The notes: generated by a model from the letters alone, not told the origin. Positions 28,127 to 37,142 are shown, counted from the first letter of the stretch. The stretch: 64,000 nt of DNA from CAVZBW01 sp963773635 (GCA_963773635.1 CAVZBW010000005.1:1798001-1862000), one strand, 5' to 3'. Program-made: numbers and translations.

Positions 28127-28594
28127 CTACCGGACCGCCCCCGCCCCGTAGGGGGTCCGTTGCAGGTCGTCCACCAGCCGCAGCAGCAGGGTGCCCAGGG
28201 TCTCGAGCTCCCCGGCTTCCCACTCGGCCAACGCATCCACGAGATGCCGATGGCGCAGGTCGTGGAGACGCGCCGCGCTCGAGAGCCCGTCCTCGCTGGC
28301 CTCGACGAGCGACACCCGACCGTGCGCCGGACCCGGCCGGCGCTGCACCAGGCCCCGGATCTCCAACGTCCGGACCTGACGGCTCACCGCGGCCGCGTCC
28401 ATCCGGGCCGTCCGCGACAGCTCGGCGATGGACCGGGCCCTCCCGTCGTGCAGCGCCTCGAGCACCTGGATCTCCTGCTGCCCGAGGTCGATCCCCGCCG
28501 CGTCCGCAAGGGACACCCAGGTCCTCCGCGTCGCCAGCAGGCGCTGGAGCCGGTGCAGGCCGAGGCGGACCGATTCGAGGTCGGTGGCGCTCAC
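28127..28594 (-). CDS. MarR-family transcriptional regulator
   Basis: 155-residue winged-helix regulator. The recognition region is ELSRTARMDAAAVSRQVRTLEIRGLVQRRPG, followed by a wing AHGRVSLVEASEDG and a C-terminal dimerisation helix. GTG start overlaps the upstream amidohydrolase stop (GTGA), so translation is probably coupled. It is last in the run SnoaL, SDR, amidohydrolase, MarR. MarR proteins usually release DNA on binding a phenolic or other small acid; the inducer is unknown. Confidence 0.85.
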   Translation of the reverse strand: MSATDLESVRLGLHRLQRLLATRRTWVSLADAAGIDLGQQEIQVLEALHDGRARSIAELSRTARMDAAAVSRQVRTLEIRGLVQRRPGPAHGRVSLVEASEDGLSSAARLHDLRHRHLVDALAEWEAGELETLGTLLLRLVDDLQRTPYGAGAVR

Positions 28595-29754
28595 GCAGCC
28601 GGGTCGAGGGGGGTGGCGATCTCCTCGACGCTCGGTCCGACCCGGGCGGCGATCGGCGCCAGCGCCTCGACATCGAACCCGTACACCGGGGCGATGTTCT
28701 CCGAGAGGATCTTCCTCATGTCCCGCTCCGGCCAGCTCGAGAACGCGGCCCGCAGCGACTCGCGGCTGTGGGGGAAGCAGCCCTCGTCGTGGGGGTAATC
28801 GCTCCCCCACATGATCTTGTCGACGCCGATGTCGTGGAAGCACGCCGCGTCCTTGGGCGTCGGGAAGCTGGCGCCCAACCACACGTTGTCGGCGAAGTAC
28901 TCGCTCGGCCTCCTCTTGGTGACGGCGCCCTCGGGAACGTCGAGCTCGCCGATGCGCCCGCCCGTCATGCGGTCCCAGAGCGTGTCCATCTTCTCGAGGA
29001 CTCCGGGCACCCAGGCCGACCCCTGTTCCGTGAGCACGAGCTTCAGGTCCGGGTGGCGGTCGAAGACGCCCGACAGCATGAGGTGCCACATGGCCCGGTT
29101 GGCAAAGAACCCCGTCTCCATCACGAAGAGCGCGTTGGCGAACGGATAACGGCCGTAGCTCGGGATCCCGCTGCCACCCGAGTGGTGGGTGACGGACATC
29201 TCGAGCTCCTCGCAGACGGCCCACAGCGGCTCGTACGCGGGCGAGAACAGCGGCTCGACCCACGGGGTGTCGGGCGAGACCCCGGGCAGCAGCACGCCGG
29301 CCAGCCCGCTGGCCTTCATCCAGCGCACGTCCTCGACCGCCTGCTCCACGTCGTTCAAGAAGATCTGGCCGAGGCCGGCGCGGCGTCCCGGCCGCTCCCG
29401 GACGAAGTCGACGAGCCAGCGGTTGTGGGCATGCAGCCCCGCCAGCCGGCGGGGGAAGTCCGCATCGTTCTTGGGTGCCGGCGCCACCACCTGCCCGGTC
29501 GGAAAGAAGGGCGGCACGGTATTGGGAAACACCACCTCGGCGACGACGCCGTCGGCCTCTTGCTCGCTGGTTCGGCGGGCGTCGTCCCAGTTGCGAGTCC
29601 GTCCGTCGGCCTGCAGGTCGCGAAACGGGTTGCGGTAGCGACCGCGCCAGGCGTCGAATTCCTCGTGCAGCGCCGCGGGCAGGTACTCCCGGTACGTGGC
29701 GTGATTGGCCCCTGCGTGGCAGTCCGACGAGATGATCAGGTAGCGGCTGGTCAT
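28591..29754 (-). CDS. Amidohydrolase_2-family metal-dependent hydrolase
   Basis: 387 residues (MTSRYLIISSDCHAGANHATYREYLP). SSDCHAG is the first metal motif. Others: LPGVSPDTPWVEPLFSPAYEPLWAVCEE, LKLVLTEQGSAWVPGVL and KIMWGSDYPHDEGCFPHS with the terminal Asp, then a final ENIAPVYGFD. This is the branch often found beside steroid or terpenoid catabolic genes in actinobacteria. Its start overlaps nothing; a 10-base palindrome AGTCATGACT lies 20 bases upstream (29774-29783). Confidence 0.85.
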   Translation of the reverse strand: MTSRYLIISSDCHAGANHATYREYLPAALHEEFDAWRGRYRNPFRDLQADGRTRNWDDARRTSEQEADGVVAEVVFPNTVPPFFPTGQVVAPAPKNDADFPRRLAGLHAHNRWLVDFVRERPGRRAGLGQIFLNDVEQAVEDVRWMKASGLAGVLLPGVSPDTPWVEPLFSPAYEPLWAVCEELEMSVTHHSGGSGIPSYGRYPFANALFVMETGFFANRAMWHLMLSGVFDRHPDLKLVLTEQGSAWVPGVLEKMDTLWDRMTGGRIGELDVPEGAVTKRRPSEYFADNVWLGASFPTPKDAACFHDIGVDKIMWGSDYPHDEGCFPHSRESLRAAFSSWPERDMRKILSENIAPVYGFDVEALAPIAARVGPSVEEIATPLDPAA

Positions 29755-29818
29755 ATCCGGAGATTACTGCTTCAGTCATGACTCAGTCAACACGTTCGGT
29801 CGAAACCCGTGGCCGGCC

Positions 29819-30601
29819 CTACTTCTGCATTCCCCCCGACACCGAGAGGTCGTCTCCGGTCACGAACGAGGACGCGTCGCTCGCCAGGTAGAGCACCGGA
29901 CCCACGATCTCGCGGGGCTCGGCCACCCTCCCCATGAGCGTGCCCCTCGCGATCATCTCCTTGAAGCCCGGGGCATTGCGCTCGGCTCCCTCGACCATCT
30001 CGCTCGTAAAGGGACCCGGCGAGAGCACGTTGACCCGCACCTTCCAGCTCGCCCACTCGGTGGCCATGCTCTTGGTGAGGTTAACGAGCGCCGCTTTCGA
30101 GGCCGCGTAGGCGCAGACGCCCGGTCCGCCCGAGTACGCCGCCATCGACCCGATGTTGACGATGCTGCCCCCGCCCCCGTCACGCATGACGGGGGCGACG
30201 CACTGCGCCATGCGGAGGGGACCCTCCACGTTCACGTTGAAGATCTTGCGCCACACCGGAAGCTCCATCGAGCTCACGGTGAGGCGAGTCGGCGTGATGC
30301 CGGCGTTGTTGACGAGGACGTCGATCCCTCCGAGCACGTCCCGCACTCTCGAGACAAACGCGGCGACGGCGTCCCACTCGCCGACGTGGCACGCGAGGGG
30401 GAGGGCCCGTGCACCGGTCCGCCGCTCGATCTCGCCGGCGACCGCGTCGCAGAGATCCTGCTTACGACTGCTCACGACCACGGCGGCGCCCGCGGCGGCG
30501 AGCCCCTCGGCCATGGCGCGCCCGATGCCCTTGGTCGAGCCGGTCACGACGGCCACCCGCCCGGTCAGGTCGAAGGGCGACCTCGACGGTGGCTCAGCCA
30601 T
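29819..30601 (-). CDS. Short-chain dehydrogenase/reductase
   Basis: 260-residue classical SDR: TGSTKGIG cofactor loop, VLVNNAGITPTR, NIGSMAA with catalytic Ser, YAASKAALVNLTK with Tyr and Lys, and a FVTGDDLSVSGGMQK terminus. NAD(P)-dependent oxidation or reduction of an alcohol/ketone. It starts 18 bases after the SnoaL-like gene and is probably in the same operon with the amidohydrolase and MarR genes. Confidence 0.88.
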   Translation of the reverse strand: MAEPPSRSPFDLTGRVAVVTGSTKGIGRAMAEGLAAAGAAVVVSSRKQDLCDAVAGEIERRTGARALPLACHVGEWDAVAAFVSRVRDVLGGIDVLVNNAGITPTRLTVSSMELPVWRKIFNVNVEGPLRMAQCVAPVMRDGGGGSIVNIGSMAAYSGGPGVCAYAASKAALVNLTKSMATEWASWKVRVNVLSPGPFTSEMVEGAERNAPGFKEMIARGTLMGRVAEPREIVGPVLYLASDASSFVTGDDLSVSGGMQK

Positions 30602-30619
30602 GGCTCCCGATCGCGCCCC

Positions 30620-31093
30620 TCATGCCCGCAACGACCGCACCTGGCCCAACGTTGCGGAGCTCTCGGTGTCGAGCACCACCTCGAGCCGGGTGAGCTGCAG
30701 GCCGCCATCCACCCGGCGCACGCTGCCGTTGACGATGGCGGTCGACAGGTTGGACACCTGGCCGTCGACGATCTGGGTGACCAGGATGTAGGACGCGAAC
30801 GAGGCCTCGGCTCCCCGGCGCTCGACGATGTGGACGTTGGTCCCGTTGTGGCGCAGCGGGTACGGGCTGTTGATGCGGTGGGTCTCCTGCCAGCGCATGA
30901 CGGCCTCACGGCCGTGCAGGTCGGCGCGGACGAAGTCCTCGTACTCCGTCGTGCCGGTATCCGTGCGGCAGGCGAAGTGCACGTCCGGCGCCAGGATGCC
31001 CGCGAGGGCAGCGAAATTCCCCTCGTCGTAGTTGAACCACCACCGGCCCATCAGCTCCTGGACCGACGCCGGGCCGATCGACGAATCCTCCAC
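30620..31093 (-). CDS. SnoaL-like / NTF2-fold protein
   Basis: 157 residues of NTF2 fold (SVQELMGRWWFNYDEGNFAALAGILAPDVHFACR..., ending with VRRVDGGLQLTRLEVVLDTES). This group includes ketosteroid-isomerase-like cyclases, dehydratases and ring-hydroxylating dioxygenase beta-like proteins; the catalytic type cannot be read from the sequence. First gene of the operon that ends in the MarR regulator; a candidate MarR site lies 46 bases upstream. Confidence 0.75.
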   Translation of the reverse strand: MEDSSIGPASVQELMGRWWFNYDEGNFAALAGILAPDVHFACRTDTGTTEYEDFVRADLHGREAVMRWQETHRINSPYPLRHNGTNVHIVERRGAEASFASYILVTQIVDGQVSNLSTAIVNGSVRRVDGGLQLTRLEVVLDTESSATLGQVRSLRA

Positions 31094-31138
31094 CTGGATA
31101 CCCCTCCCCCGGTCCCCGGGCGCACCCTGCTGATTTCG

Positions 31139-31149
31139 AACAACGTTAT
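31139..31149. promoter_or_regulatory. Candidate MarR operator, copy 2
   Basis: AACAACGTTAT, upstream of the SnoaL gene and between it and the divergent LLM gene. It matches the complement of the site at 28061-28073 over 11 bases and is nearly symmetric about AACGTT. Confidence 0.55.
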
Positions 31150-31307
31150 TACATACGCCGGGTTTCGCGCTCCCCCTGCCGAACCTCGTCCGCCCGCCGG
31201 ACGGGTCCCCCTGTGGCAGGCTCTACTGCCTTGCATCGGTCGAGGCCTGAACGGTGCGCGATTGCACGGGCAAGACGGCGACAGCCGGACGGGCCCAAAG
31301 GAGGATC

Positions 31308-32324
31308 GTGAAGCTCGGACTCGTACTCGGGTATTGGGGGGCGGGTCCTCCGGCCGACGCCGTGGAGCGGACGCAGGATCGCCGAGGAGCTCGGCTTCGA
31401 CTCGGTCTGGGTCGCCGAGTCGTGGGGCAACGACGCCTTCACCTACGGCGCGCACCTGGCCGCCACACACCTCGCGGATCAAGATCGGCACGGGCGTCGT
31501 CCAGATCGCCGCCCGGACGCCGACCGCCACCGCGATGGCCGCCGTCACCCTCGACCACCTCTCCAACGGGCGGCTCATCCTCGGCCTCGGCGTGTCGGGC
31601 CCACAGGTCGTCGAGGGCTGGTACGGGTCCCCGTCGAGACGACCCCTCGAGCGCACCCGGGAGTACGTGGAGATCATCCGGCGTGCGCTCCGGCGCGAGG
31701 GGCCGCTGACCTTCGACGGCGCCCACTACCAGCTGCCCTATACCGGCGAGGGTTCGAGCGGGCTGGGCAAGCCGCTCAAGATCATGACGCACCCGCTGCG
31801 CGCCGACCTCCCGATCTTCCTCGGCGCCGAGGGACCGAAGAACGTGGCCCAGACGGCGCGAGATCGCCGACGGGTGGCTTCCCCTCTACTACTCGCCGTT
31901 CCGCCAGGACGTGTACGCCGACCAGCTGGCGGGAGCGCGCCCCGGCTTCGAGATCAACGCGCTGGCGACCTTCGAAGTCAACGACGACGTCGGCGCAGCG
32001 CTCCAGTCGGTGCGGGCGCGCCTGGGCTTCTACATCGGGGGCATGGGCGCCAAGGGCCAGAACTACCACACCCGGCTCATGGCCCGGATGGGCTTCGAGG
32101 AGGAGGCGCTACCGGATCCAGGACCTCTTCTTCGAGGGCCGGCGCGAGGAGGCGATCGCCGCGGTGCCGGAGCGAATTCGCCGACGAGATCTCGCTCGTC
32201 GGGCCTCCCGACCGCATCCGGCAAGCGGCGCGAGGCGTGGGAGGACAGTCCCGTCACGACCCTCATGGTCTCGGGCTCCAGCAGGGACCAGCTCCGGCTC
32301 GCCCGGGACCTCCTCTCGGACTGA
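31308..32324 (+). CDS. LLM-class F420-dependent oxidoreductase, six apparent frameshifts
   Basis: About 340 residues once repaired. GTG start (VKLGLVLGYWGAGPP) with a perfect AAAGGAGGATC site. The segments are IAEELGFDSVWVAESWG, RIKIGTGVVQIAARTPTATAMAAVTLDHLSNGRLILGLGVSGPQVVEGWYG, the long middle to LPIFLGAEGPKNVAQTA, EIADGWLPLYYSP and LLSD at the end; this is the F420 LLM group with the GPQVVEGWYG signature. Breaks lie near 31375, 31475, 31859, 32113, 32173 and 32231. Each is repaired by one CG dinucleotide, giving for example TARE-IADGW and PERE-FADEI. The gene is almost certainly intact in the organism. Confidence 0.8.
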
Positions 32325-32329
32325 TCGAC

Positions 32330-32347
32330 GAGGGCGGGCCGGCCCTC
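32330..32347. terminator. Bidirectional hairpin between convergent genes
   Basis: GAGGGC-GGGCCG-GCCCTC forms a 6-bp stem (extendable through GGGCCGGCCC) immediately after the LLM stop and touching the stop of the converging PLP enzyme. Placement suits a shared terminator; no U-tract is seen. Confidence 0.45.
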
Positions 32348-33550
32348 AGGGCCGCCAGTCGGCGATCGCCTGGACGATGTGGCCCACGTCGTCGCTCGTC
32401 AGCGCGTGGTGGGTGGGCAGGGACAGGGCCCGGTCCATGACACGGTCGCAGTTGGGGAGCCCGCCCTTGGGTTGGCGGTGCTCGATCCCCGCGAAGCCGG
32501 GCTGGCGCAGGATGTTCCCGGTCCAGACCATGCGTGTCGCAGATGCCGTGGCCCTCGAAGTACTCCTGGACGCCCGACGCGGTCGACCCCCTCGTCGAGC
32601 ACGAACGGGTAGCGCATCCAGGTCGTCTCGACCTCCGCCGTGGTCTCGGGGCGGACGACCGCACCGTCGTGCTTGGCGAGCGCGTGGTCGATCGCGTCGA
32701 ACGCGCCCTGTCGGCGGCCGTTGAACTCCTGGAGCTTGTCGAGCTGGACCAGGCCGTAGGCCGCCATGATCTCGGACGGCTCGAAGTTGTAGCCCATCTC
32801 GTCGAAGACGAAGATCAGGTCGTAGGGCGTCCCGTCGGCGAGCGGGCCGAAGCGCTCGGTCTCCCCGCTCCGGCTGCCGAAGAGGTAGGTCTCCGATCGG
32901 CGTCCCCATCGTCTCCGCATGAGCGTGAGGTCGAGGGAGCGCTCGTCGTCGACTGCCGATCAGCCCGCCGTTGCCCGCCGCCGTGATGGCGTGCGACCGG
33001 GCGAAGCTGGTCACCGAGATGTCGGAGCGGCGTCCCGTCGGCGTGCCGCGGAGCCGCGAGCCGAGGACGTCGCAGCTGTCCTCGACCAGCCGGAGCCGTG
33101 CCGGTCGGCGATCGCCCGGAGGCGGTCCCAGTCGGGACAGTTGCCCACCAGGTTGGGGACCAGGATCGCCTTGGTCCGCGGACCGATCATCTCCTCGATC
33201 CCGTCGGGGTCCACCTGGTAGGTGCGCACGTCCACGTCGACGAACACCGGCACGATCCCGGACCTGACGAGGGGCGCGATGTCGCTCGAGAACGTCAACG
33301 GCGAGGTGATGACCTCGTCGCCACGCTCGCATTCCAGGAGATCCACGGCCAGCCAGAGGGCCGACGTACCCGAGTTGACCATCACGCCGTGGCGCTTGGC
33401 CAGCAGATCGGCCCCCCGCCGTTCGAATTCTGCGACACGCGGGCCGAGATCGAGCGTCCCGTCTTGCAGCACCTCGACGACGGCCTCGATCTCCCGGTGG
33501 TCGTGCACGGGGCCTGATTCCGTGACCCGCCGGGGCTGGTGCGCGGTCAC
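32346..33550 (-). CDS. DegT/DnrJ-type PLP enzyme with His in place of the catalytic Lys (ColD/RfbH-like), four apparent frameshifts
   Basis: About 402 residues after repair; GTG start with GGAGGGG. The fold is that of sugar aminotransferases: MVNSGTSALWLAVDLL, GDEVITSPLTFSSDIAPLVRSG, KAILVPNLVGNCPDWDRLRAIADRHG, LRLVEDSCDVLGS. At the PLP-lysine position the protein reads TSFARSHAITAAGNGG, i.e. His187. A His there is the hallmark of the 3-dehydratases ColD and RfbH, which remove a sugar 3-hydroxyl instead of transaminating. The four-Cys iron-sulfur pattern of RfbH is not evident, so ColD-like is nearer. Breaks at about 32533, 32580 and 32951 are each fixed by adding CG; one near 33094 needs a single base. 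No other sugar genes are nearby. Confidence 0.75.
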
Positions 33551-33648
33551 GTGGCCCCTCCCTGAAGTTCGCTCGGCACGTCACCTAGTCTGTCTCACCG
33601 TCCCAAAGGCCCGCGCCAGGTGGGTCCCGCCGGATCCGAGGTGACCTG

Positions 33649-34236
33649 ATGTCCGACCCACACCCCGACGGGGACCAACACGCCACCGCCGGCGACCTGG
33701 CGAACACGATCCTTCGACTGGAGGCCGATCGGCAGATCCGACAGCTGGTCTCTCGCTATGCCCTCGCACTCGACAGCAGGGACGTGACGGCTCTCGTTGC
33801 ACTCTTCGTACCCGACGTGCAAGTGGGCAACGGGGAGAGCGGACGCGAGGCTCTCGCCAGGTGGTTCGATCCGGTCCTGCGCCCCTATCGGACCACCTTC
33901 CATATCGTGGGCAATCACGTCATCGACCTACAAGACGACGACCACGCCACCGGCGTCGTCTACTGCCGTCCGGAGCACGAGGTCGGGGACCTGTGGGTCG
34001 TGATGCCCATGCAGTACTGGGACAGGTACGAGCGTCTCGAGGGACAGTGGCTGTTTCGCAGTCGAAGACCCGCCGTCTTCTACGCCGCCGACGTCCTCGA
34101 ACACCCACTCTCGGTGCAGGACCGGTTCCACTTTCCCGGCAATCCCATGATTCACCGGGCCGAGCTTCCGGAGAGGTGGGAGTCTTGGCGCCGATTCTGG
34201 GACCGAGAGGTGGGATCCGCCGACCCGCACGGGTAA
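33649..34236 (+). CDS. SnoaL-like / NTF2-fold protein
   Basis: 195 residues. After a charged N-terminus, LRLEADRQIRQLVSRYALALDSRDVTALVALFVPDVQVGNGESGREALARWF is the standard SnoaL_4 opening (helix, then catalytic-pocket strand), with FHIVGNHVIDLQDDDHATGVVYCRPEHE following. Such proteins act as isomerase/dehydratase-like enzymes or as ligand binders. Divergent from the PLP enzyme across 98 bases. Confidence 0.75.
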   Translation: MSDPHPDGDQHATAGDLANTILRLEADRQIRQLVSRYALALDSRDVTALVALFVPDVQVGNGESGREALARWFDPVLRPYRTTFHIVGNHVIDLQDDDHATGVVYCRPEHEVGDLWVVMPMQYWDRYERLEGQWLFRSRRPAVFYAADVLEHPLSVQDRFHFPGNPMIHRAELPERWESWRRFWDREVGSADPHG

Positions 34237-34253
34237 CGGCGCTCAGGGGGGCA

Positions 34254-35843
34254 ATGGGAGTGCATCGATTGGCGCACAAAGGGCCGGGGAAGTCCGTACG
34301 ACGGCACGCCGCGCCACGGGTCATGACGGTGCTGGCGCTGCTGGTCGTGGCGATGCCGACCATCTTGATCGCTCAGCGGGCCTCACCGGACGCCGGTGCG
34401 TCCGCGGCAGACTCGGTTGCGCCCAGCGTTCCCCGGCCCACGGTCTCGGGCCCGGTCACCGGCGGGACGGGGATCGATCTTCCGGGCACGACAACCTTCC
34501 CGCTCCGCGCCGTCGGCTACGAGCAGCGCGAGTACTTCCTCTCCGGAACCGCCACGGCGTACACCAGTGCGTCGTCGCCGCTGGCGCCCAACGGGCGCTG
34601 GACCGTGAGCTCGGGCCAGACGGCTCCGTACGAGACACGCATGGTCGTCTATCGACCGATAGATCCGAAGCGCTTCAACGGCACCGTGATCGTGGAATGG
34701 CTCAACGTGAGCGGCGGGGTCGACGCGGCGGCCGCCTGGCTCACCGGCCACGTGCAGATGATCCGGAGCGGGACCGTCTACGTCGGCGTGAGCGCGCAGG
34801 CATTGGGCATCGTGGGGTCTCCCAACGCGGGCGGCGCCGCGACCGGAGGGATCGAGGCCACGGACCCCGTGCGGTACGGGTCGCTCCGGCATCCCGGCGA
34901 CAGCTACTCGTACAGCATCTACCAGCAGGCGGGAGCTGCCATCCGGCGTGACGCGCGCACCGTGCTCGGCGGGCTGGAGCCAGCGCGCGTGCTCGCCCTC
35001 GGAGAGTCGCAATCGGCGTTTCGGCTGGTCACCTACATCGACGCGCTCGGGCAGCAGTCGAGGGGCATCTACGACGGCTATTTCGTCTACAGCCGCGGGG
35101 CGTCCGGCGCCCCCCTGTCCCAGTCCCCCCAGCCGGCGATCAACGCGCCGACGCCCACGCTCATCCGCACGGACCTTCGCGTACCCGTCATGACCTTTGA
35201 GACCGAGACGGACCTGCTCGTCGGTCAATATGCCTCGGCCCGACAGCCCCCCACCAGGTTCATCCGAGAATGGGAGATCGCGGGCACGGCACACTACGAC
35301 AGCTACGGGCTGGTGGAGTCGATGGCCGACAACGGGAGTGGCGTCGCCGACGCCAAGACCTTCGACACGATGGTCGATCCCGTCTCCTCCTTCGAAGGAG
35401 GGGCCATCACGTGTCCCGTTCCGCTCAATGCCGGCGCCCACACCTACGAACTGCGTGCAGCGATCGAGGCGCTCGAGAGGTGGGTGACCAGCGGAAGGGC
35501 TCCGCCACAGTCTCCGCGGCTCGACCTGGCAAGCTCGACCAGGTTCGTGACCAACGCGTATGGCGAGGCGGTCGGCGGCGTGCGGACCCCCCAGGTGCAG
35601 GCTCCCGTGGCCGTCGTTTCGGGGGTGGACTCGACGGGTGGTGCCGGTGCCGGCTTCTGCTTCTTGTTCGGCAAGACGACACCCTTCACCGCTGAGCAGA
35701 TCGCCGCGCTGTACCCGACACATGCCGCCTTCGTGCAGAAGTGGGACCGCGCGGTCGCCGCCGACGTGGCCGACGGTTACCTGCTTCCCCCCGATGCGAG
35801 GATGCTCGACCAGATCGCACGGAGCTCGACCGTCGGCGGGTGA
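34254..35843 (+). CDS. Secreted or membrane-anchored alpha/beta hydrolase-domain protein
   Basis: 529 residues. ATG 34254 has GGGGGG just upstream. A basic N-terminus is followed by a hydrophobic segment (about 24-41, MTVLALLVVAMPTILIA) that is a signal peptide or anchor, so the enzyme acts outside the membrane. It belongs to the long alpha/beta hydrolase-domain group with FNGTVIVEWLNVSGG, a GESQS nucleophile elbow (Ser252) and GTAHYDSYG near the catalytic His. Esterase activity on an unknown substrate is likely. Starts 17 bases after the SnoaL-like gene. Confidence 0.75.
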   Translation: MGVHRLAHKGPGKSVRRHAAPRVMTVLALLVVAMPTILIAQRASPDAGASAADSVAPSVPRPTVSGPVTGGTGIDLPGTTTFPLRAVGYEQREYFLSGTATAYTSASSPLAPNGRWTVSSGQTAPYETRMVVYRPIDPKRFNGTVIVEWLNVSGGVDAAAAWLTGHVQMIRSGTVYVGVSAQALGIVGSPNAGGAATGGIEATDPVRYGSLRHPGDSYSYSIYQQAGAAIRRDARTVLGGLEPARVLALGESQSAFRLVTYIDALGQQSRGIYDGYFVYSRGASGAPLSQSPQPAINAPTPTLIRTDLRVPVMTFETETDLLVGQYASARQPPTRFIREWEIAGTAHYDSYGLVESMADNGSGVADAKTFDTMVDPVSSFEGGAITCPVPLNAGAHTYELRAAIEALERWVTSGRAPPQSPRLDLASSTRFVTNAYGEAVGGVRTPQVQAPVAVVSGVDSTGGAGAGFCFLFGKTTPFTAEQIAALYPTHAAFVQKWDRAVAADVADGYLLPPDARMLDQIARSSTVGG

Positions 35844-35881
35844 GCCTTGAATACCCCTCGCGGATCAGCGAAACTCCGCCG

Positions 35882-36397
35882 ATGCGAAGACTGCTGCTCA
35901 CGTTGGCCCTGGTCCTGACCGGAGTCGCCATGACGGGACTGCCGGCGGCCGCCGCCGAGAACTGCCAGGCCCGAGGGCCGGGAGTCAATCTCTCCGGCTG
36001 CGACCTCACAGGGGCCAACCTCGACGGCGCCAATCTTGTCGATGCCAACCTCTCCCTGGCGACCCTAACGGGCGCGCACCTCGACGGGGCTCGACTCATC
36101 GCAGCCGACCTTGACGGGGCCCGCATCGACGGACATGCCTCCCTGGTCCGCGCCAACCTCCTTGGAGCCTCGCTGCACGGCACATCCCTGAGTGACGCCA
36201 ACCTCAGCGACGCAAGCCTCATCCATGGCTATCTCGTGGGAGCGGACCTGAAGGGCGCGAACCTGTCGAAGGCTGACCTGGCGGGCGCCTTCCTCGACGG
36301 GGCCAAGTTGAACGGCGCGACCCTCACCGGCGTCAAGTGGACCGAGGCCGCGACCTGCCCCGACGGGAAGTTGGCCAATCCCTCGTGCTCACCCTGA
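35882..36397 (+). CDS. Secreted pentapeptide-repeat protein
   Basis: 171 residues. Signal peptide MRRLLLTLALVLTGVAMTGLP ending AAA-AEN, then about 22 pentapeptide units of A(N/D)L form (GANLDGANLVDANLSLATL and so on) predicted to make a right-handed quadrilateral beta helix. The C-terminus has two Cys (ATCPDGKLANPSC), which with the Cys pair at the N-terminus of the repeat may form disulfides outside the cell. Pentapeptide proteins have diverse roles; none can be assigned. Confidence 0.8.
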   Translation: MRRLLLTLALVLTGVAMTGLPAAAAENCQARGPGVNLSGCDLTGANLDGANLVDANLSLATLTGAHLDGARLIAADLDGARIDGHASLVRANLLGASLHGTSLSDANLSDASLIHGYLVGADLKGANLSKADLAGAFLDGAKLNGATLTGVKWTEAATCPDGKLANPSCSP

Positions 36398-36494
36398 CGA
36401 GGGCGCGCCGCCGCCCTTGTCTCAGAGGGGAGCGACGGCGTTCCATGGTGGCGCTGCAACCACCAGGGGGCTGCAGGATACCTCGGACAGAGCC

Positions 36495-37142
36495 GTGAAG
36501 CGGGCGATATTCGCCCCCGACGCCCGCTGGCCCGCCGAGCTCGCGGTCGTGGCCGCCATCCTGCTCTACGTGGTCCTGCCGAATCGGCTGATCGTGGGGC
36601 CGCGCTGGCTGCTTCCGGCGCTCGAGGCACTCTTGATCATCCCGCTGGCGATCCGCCGTCGGGTGGGGGCCGGCCGGACCGATCCCCTCTGGCGAGCCCT
36701 CTCTGTCGCCGTGATCGCGCTCGTCAATCTGGCGAACGTCATCTCGGTGGGGCTGCTCGTCCACCGGGTCCTGTACAACGAGCCGACCAAGAGCACCCAG
36801 CTCATGTACTCGGGCATCGCCATCTGGGTGACCAACGTCATCGTCTTCGGCCTGTGGTACTGGGAGCTCGACCGCGGTGGTCCGACCGCACGCAGCGTCC
36901 GAAGCGAACGGGCACCCGACTTCCTGTTCCCCGAGATGATCTACCAAAATCTCGGCCCGCAGAATTGGCAACCCGGGTTCTTCGATTATCTCTACATCGG
37001 CTTCACCAACGCGACCGCCTTTAGTCCGACCGTCGCGACGCCGATCAGTGTGACCGCCAAGTGGCTCATGATGCTCGAGGCATCGATCTCTCTGGTCACC
37101 GTCCTCGTGATCGTCTCTCGGGCCGTCGGCATCATCGGCTAG
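36495..37142 (+). CDS. Multi-spanning membrane protein, uncharacterised
   Basis: About 215 residues with roughly five membrane segments: ELAVVAAILLYVVLP, WLLPALEALLIIPLAI, LSVAVIALVNLANVISVGLLV, GIAIWVTNVIVFGLWYW, and a C-terminal MMLEASISLVTVLVIVSRAV. The block FDYLYIGFTNATAFSPT before the last segment resembles the pore-loop layout of two-TM ion channels and is conserved in this unnamed family. Start uncertain: GTG 36495 (VKRAIFAPDARWPAEL) or TTG 36417. Channel function is speculation. Confidence 0.6.
   Translation: MKRAIFAPDARWPAELAVVAAILLYVVLPNRLIVGPRWLLPALEALLIIPLAIRRRVGAGRTDPLWRALSVAVIALVNLANVISVGLLVHRVLYNEPTKSTQLMYSGIAIWVTNVIVFGLWYWELDRGGPTARSVRSERAPDFLFPEMIYQNLGPQNWQPGFFDYLYIGFTNATAFSPTVATPISVTAKWLMMLEASISLVTVLVIVSRAVGIIG

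Noticed and set aside
31308..32324. LLM gene as a true pseudogene
   Set aside because: All six breaks are the same two-base loss with conserved residues on both sides; real decay would give mixed mutations.
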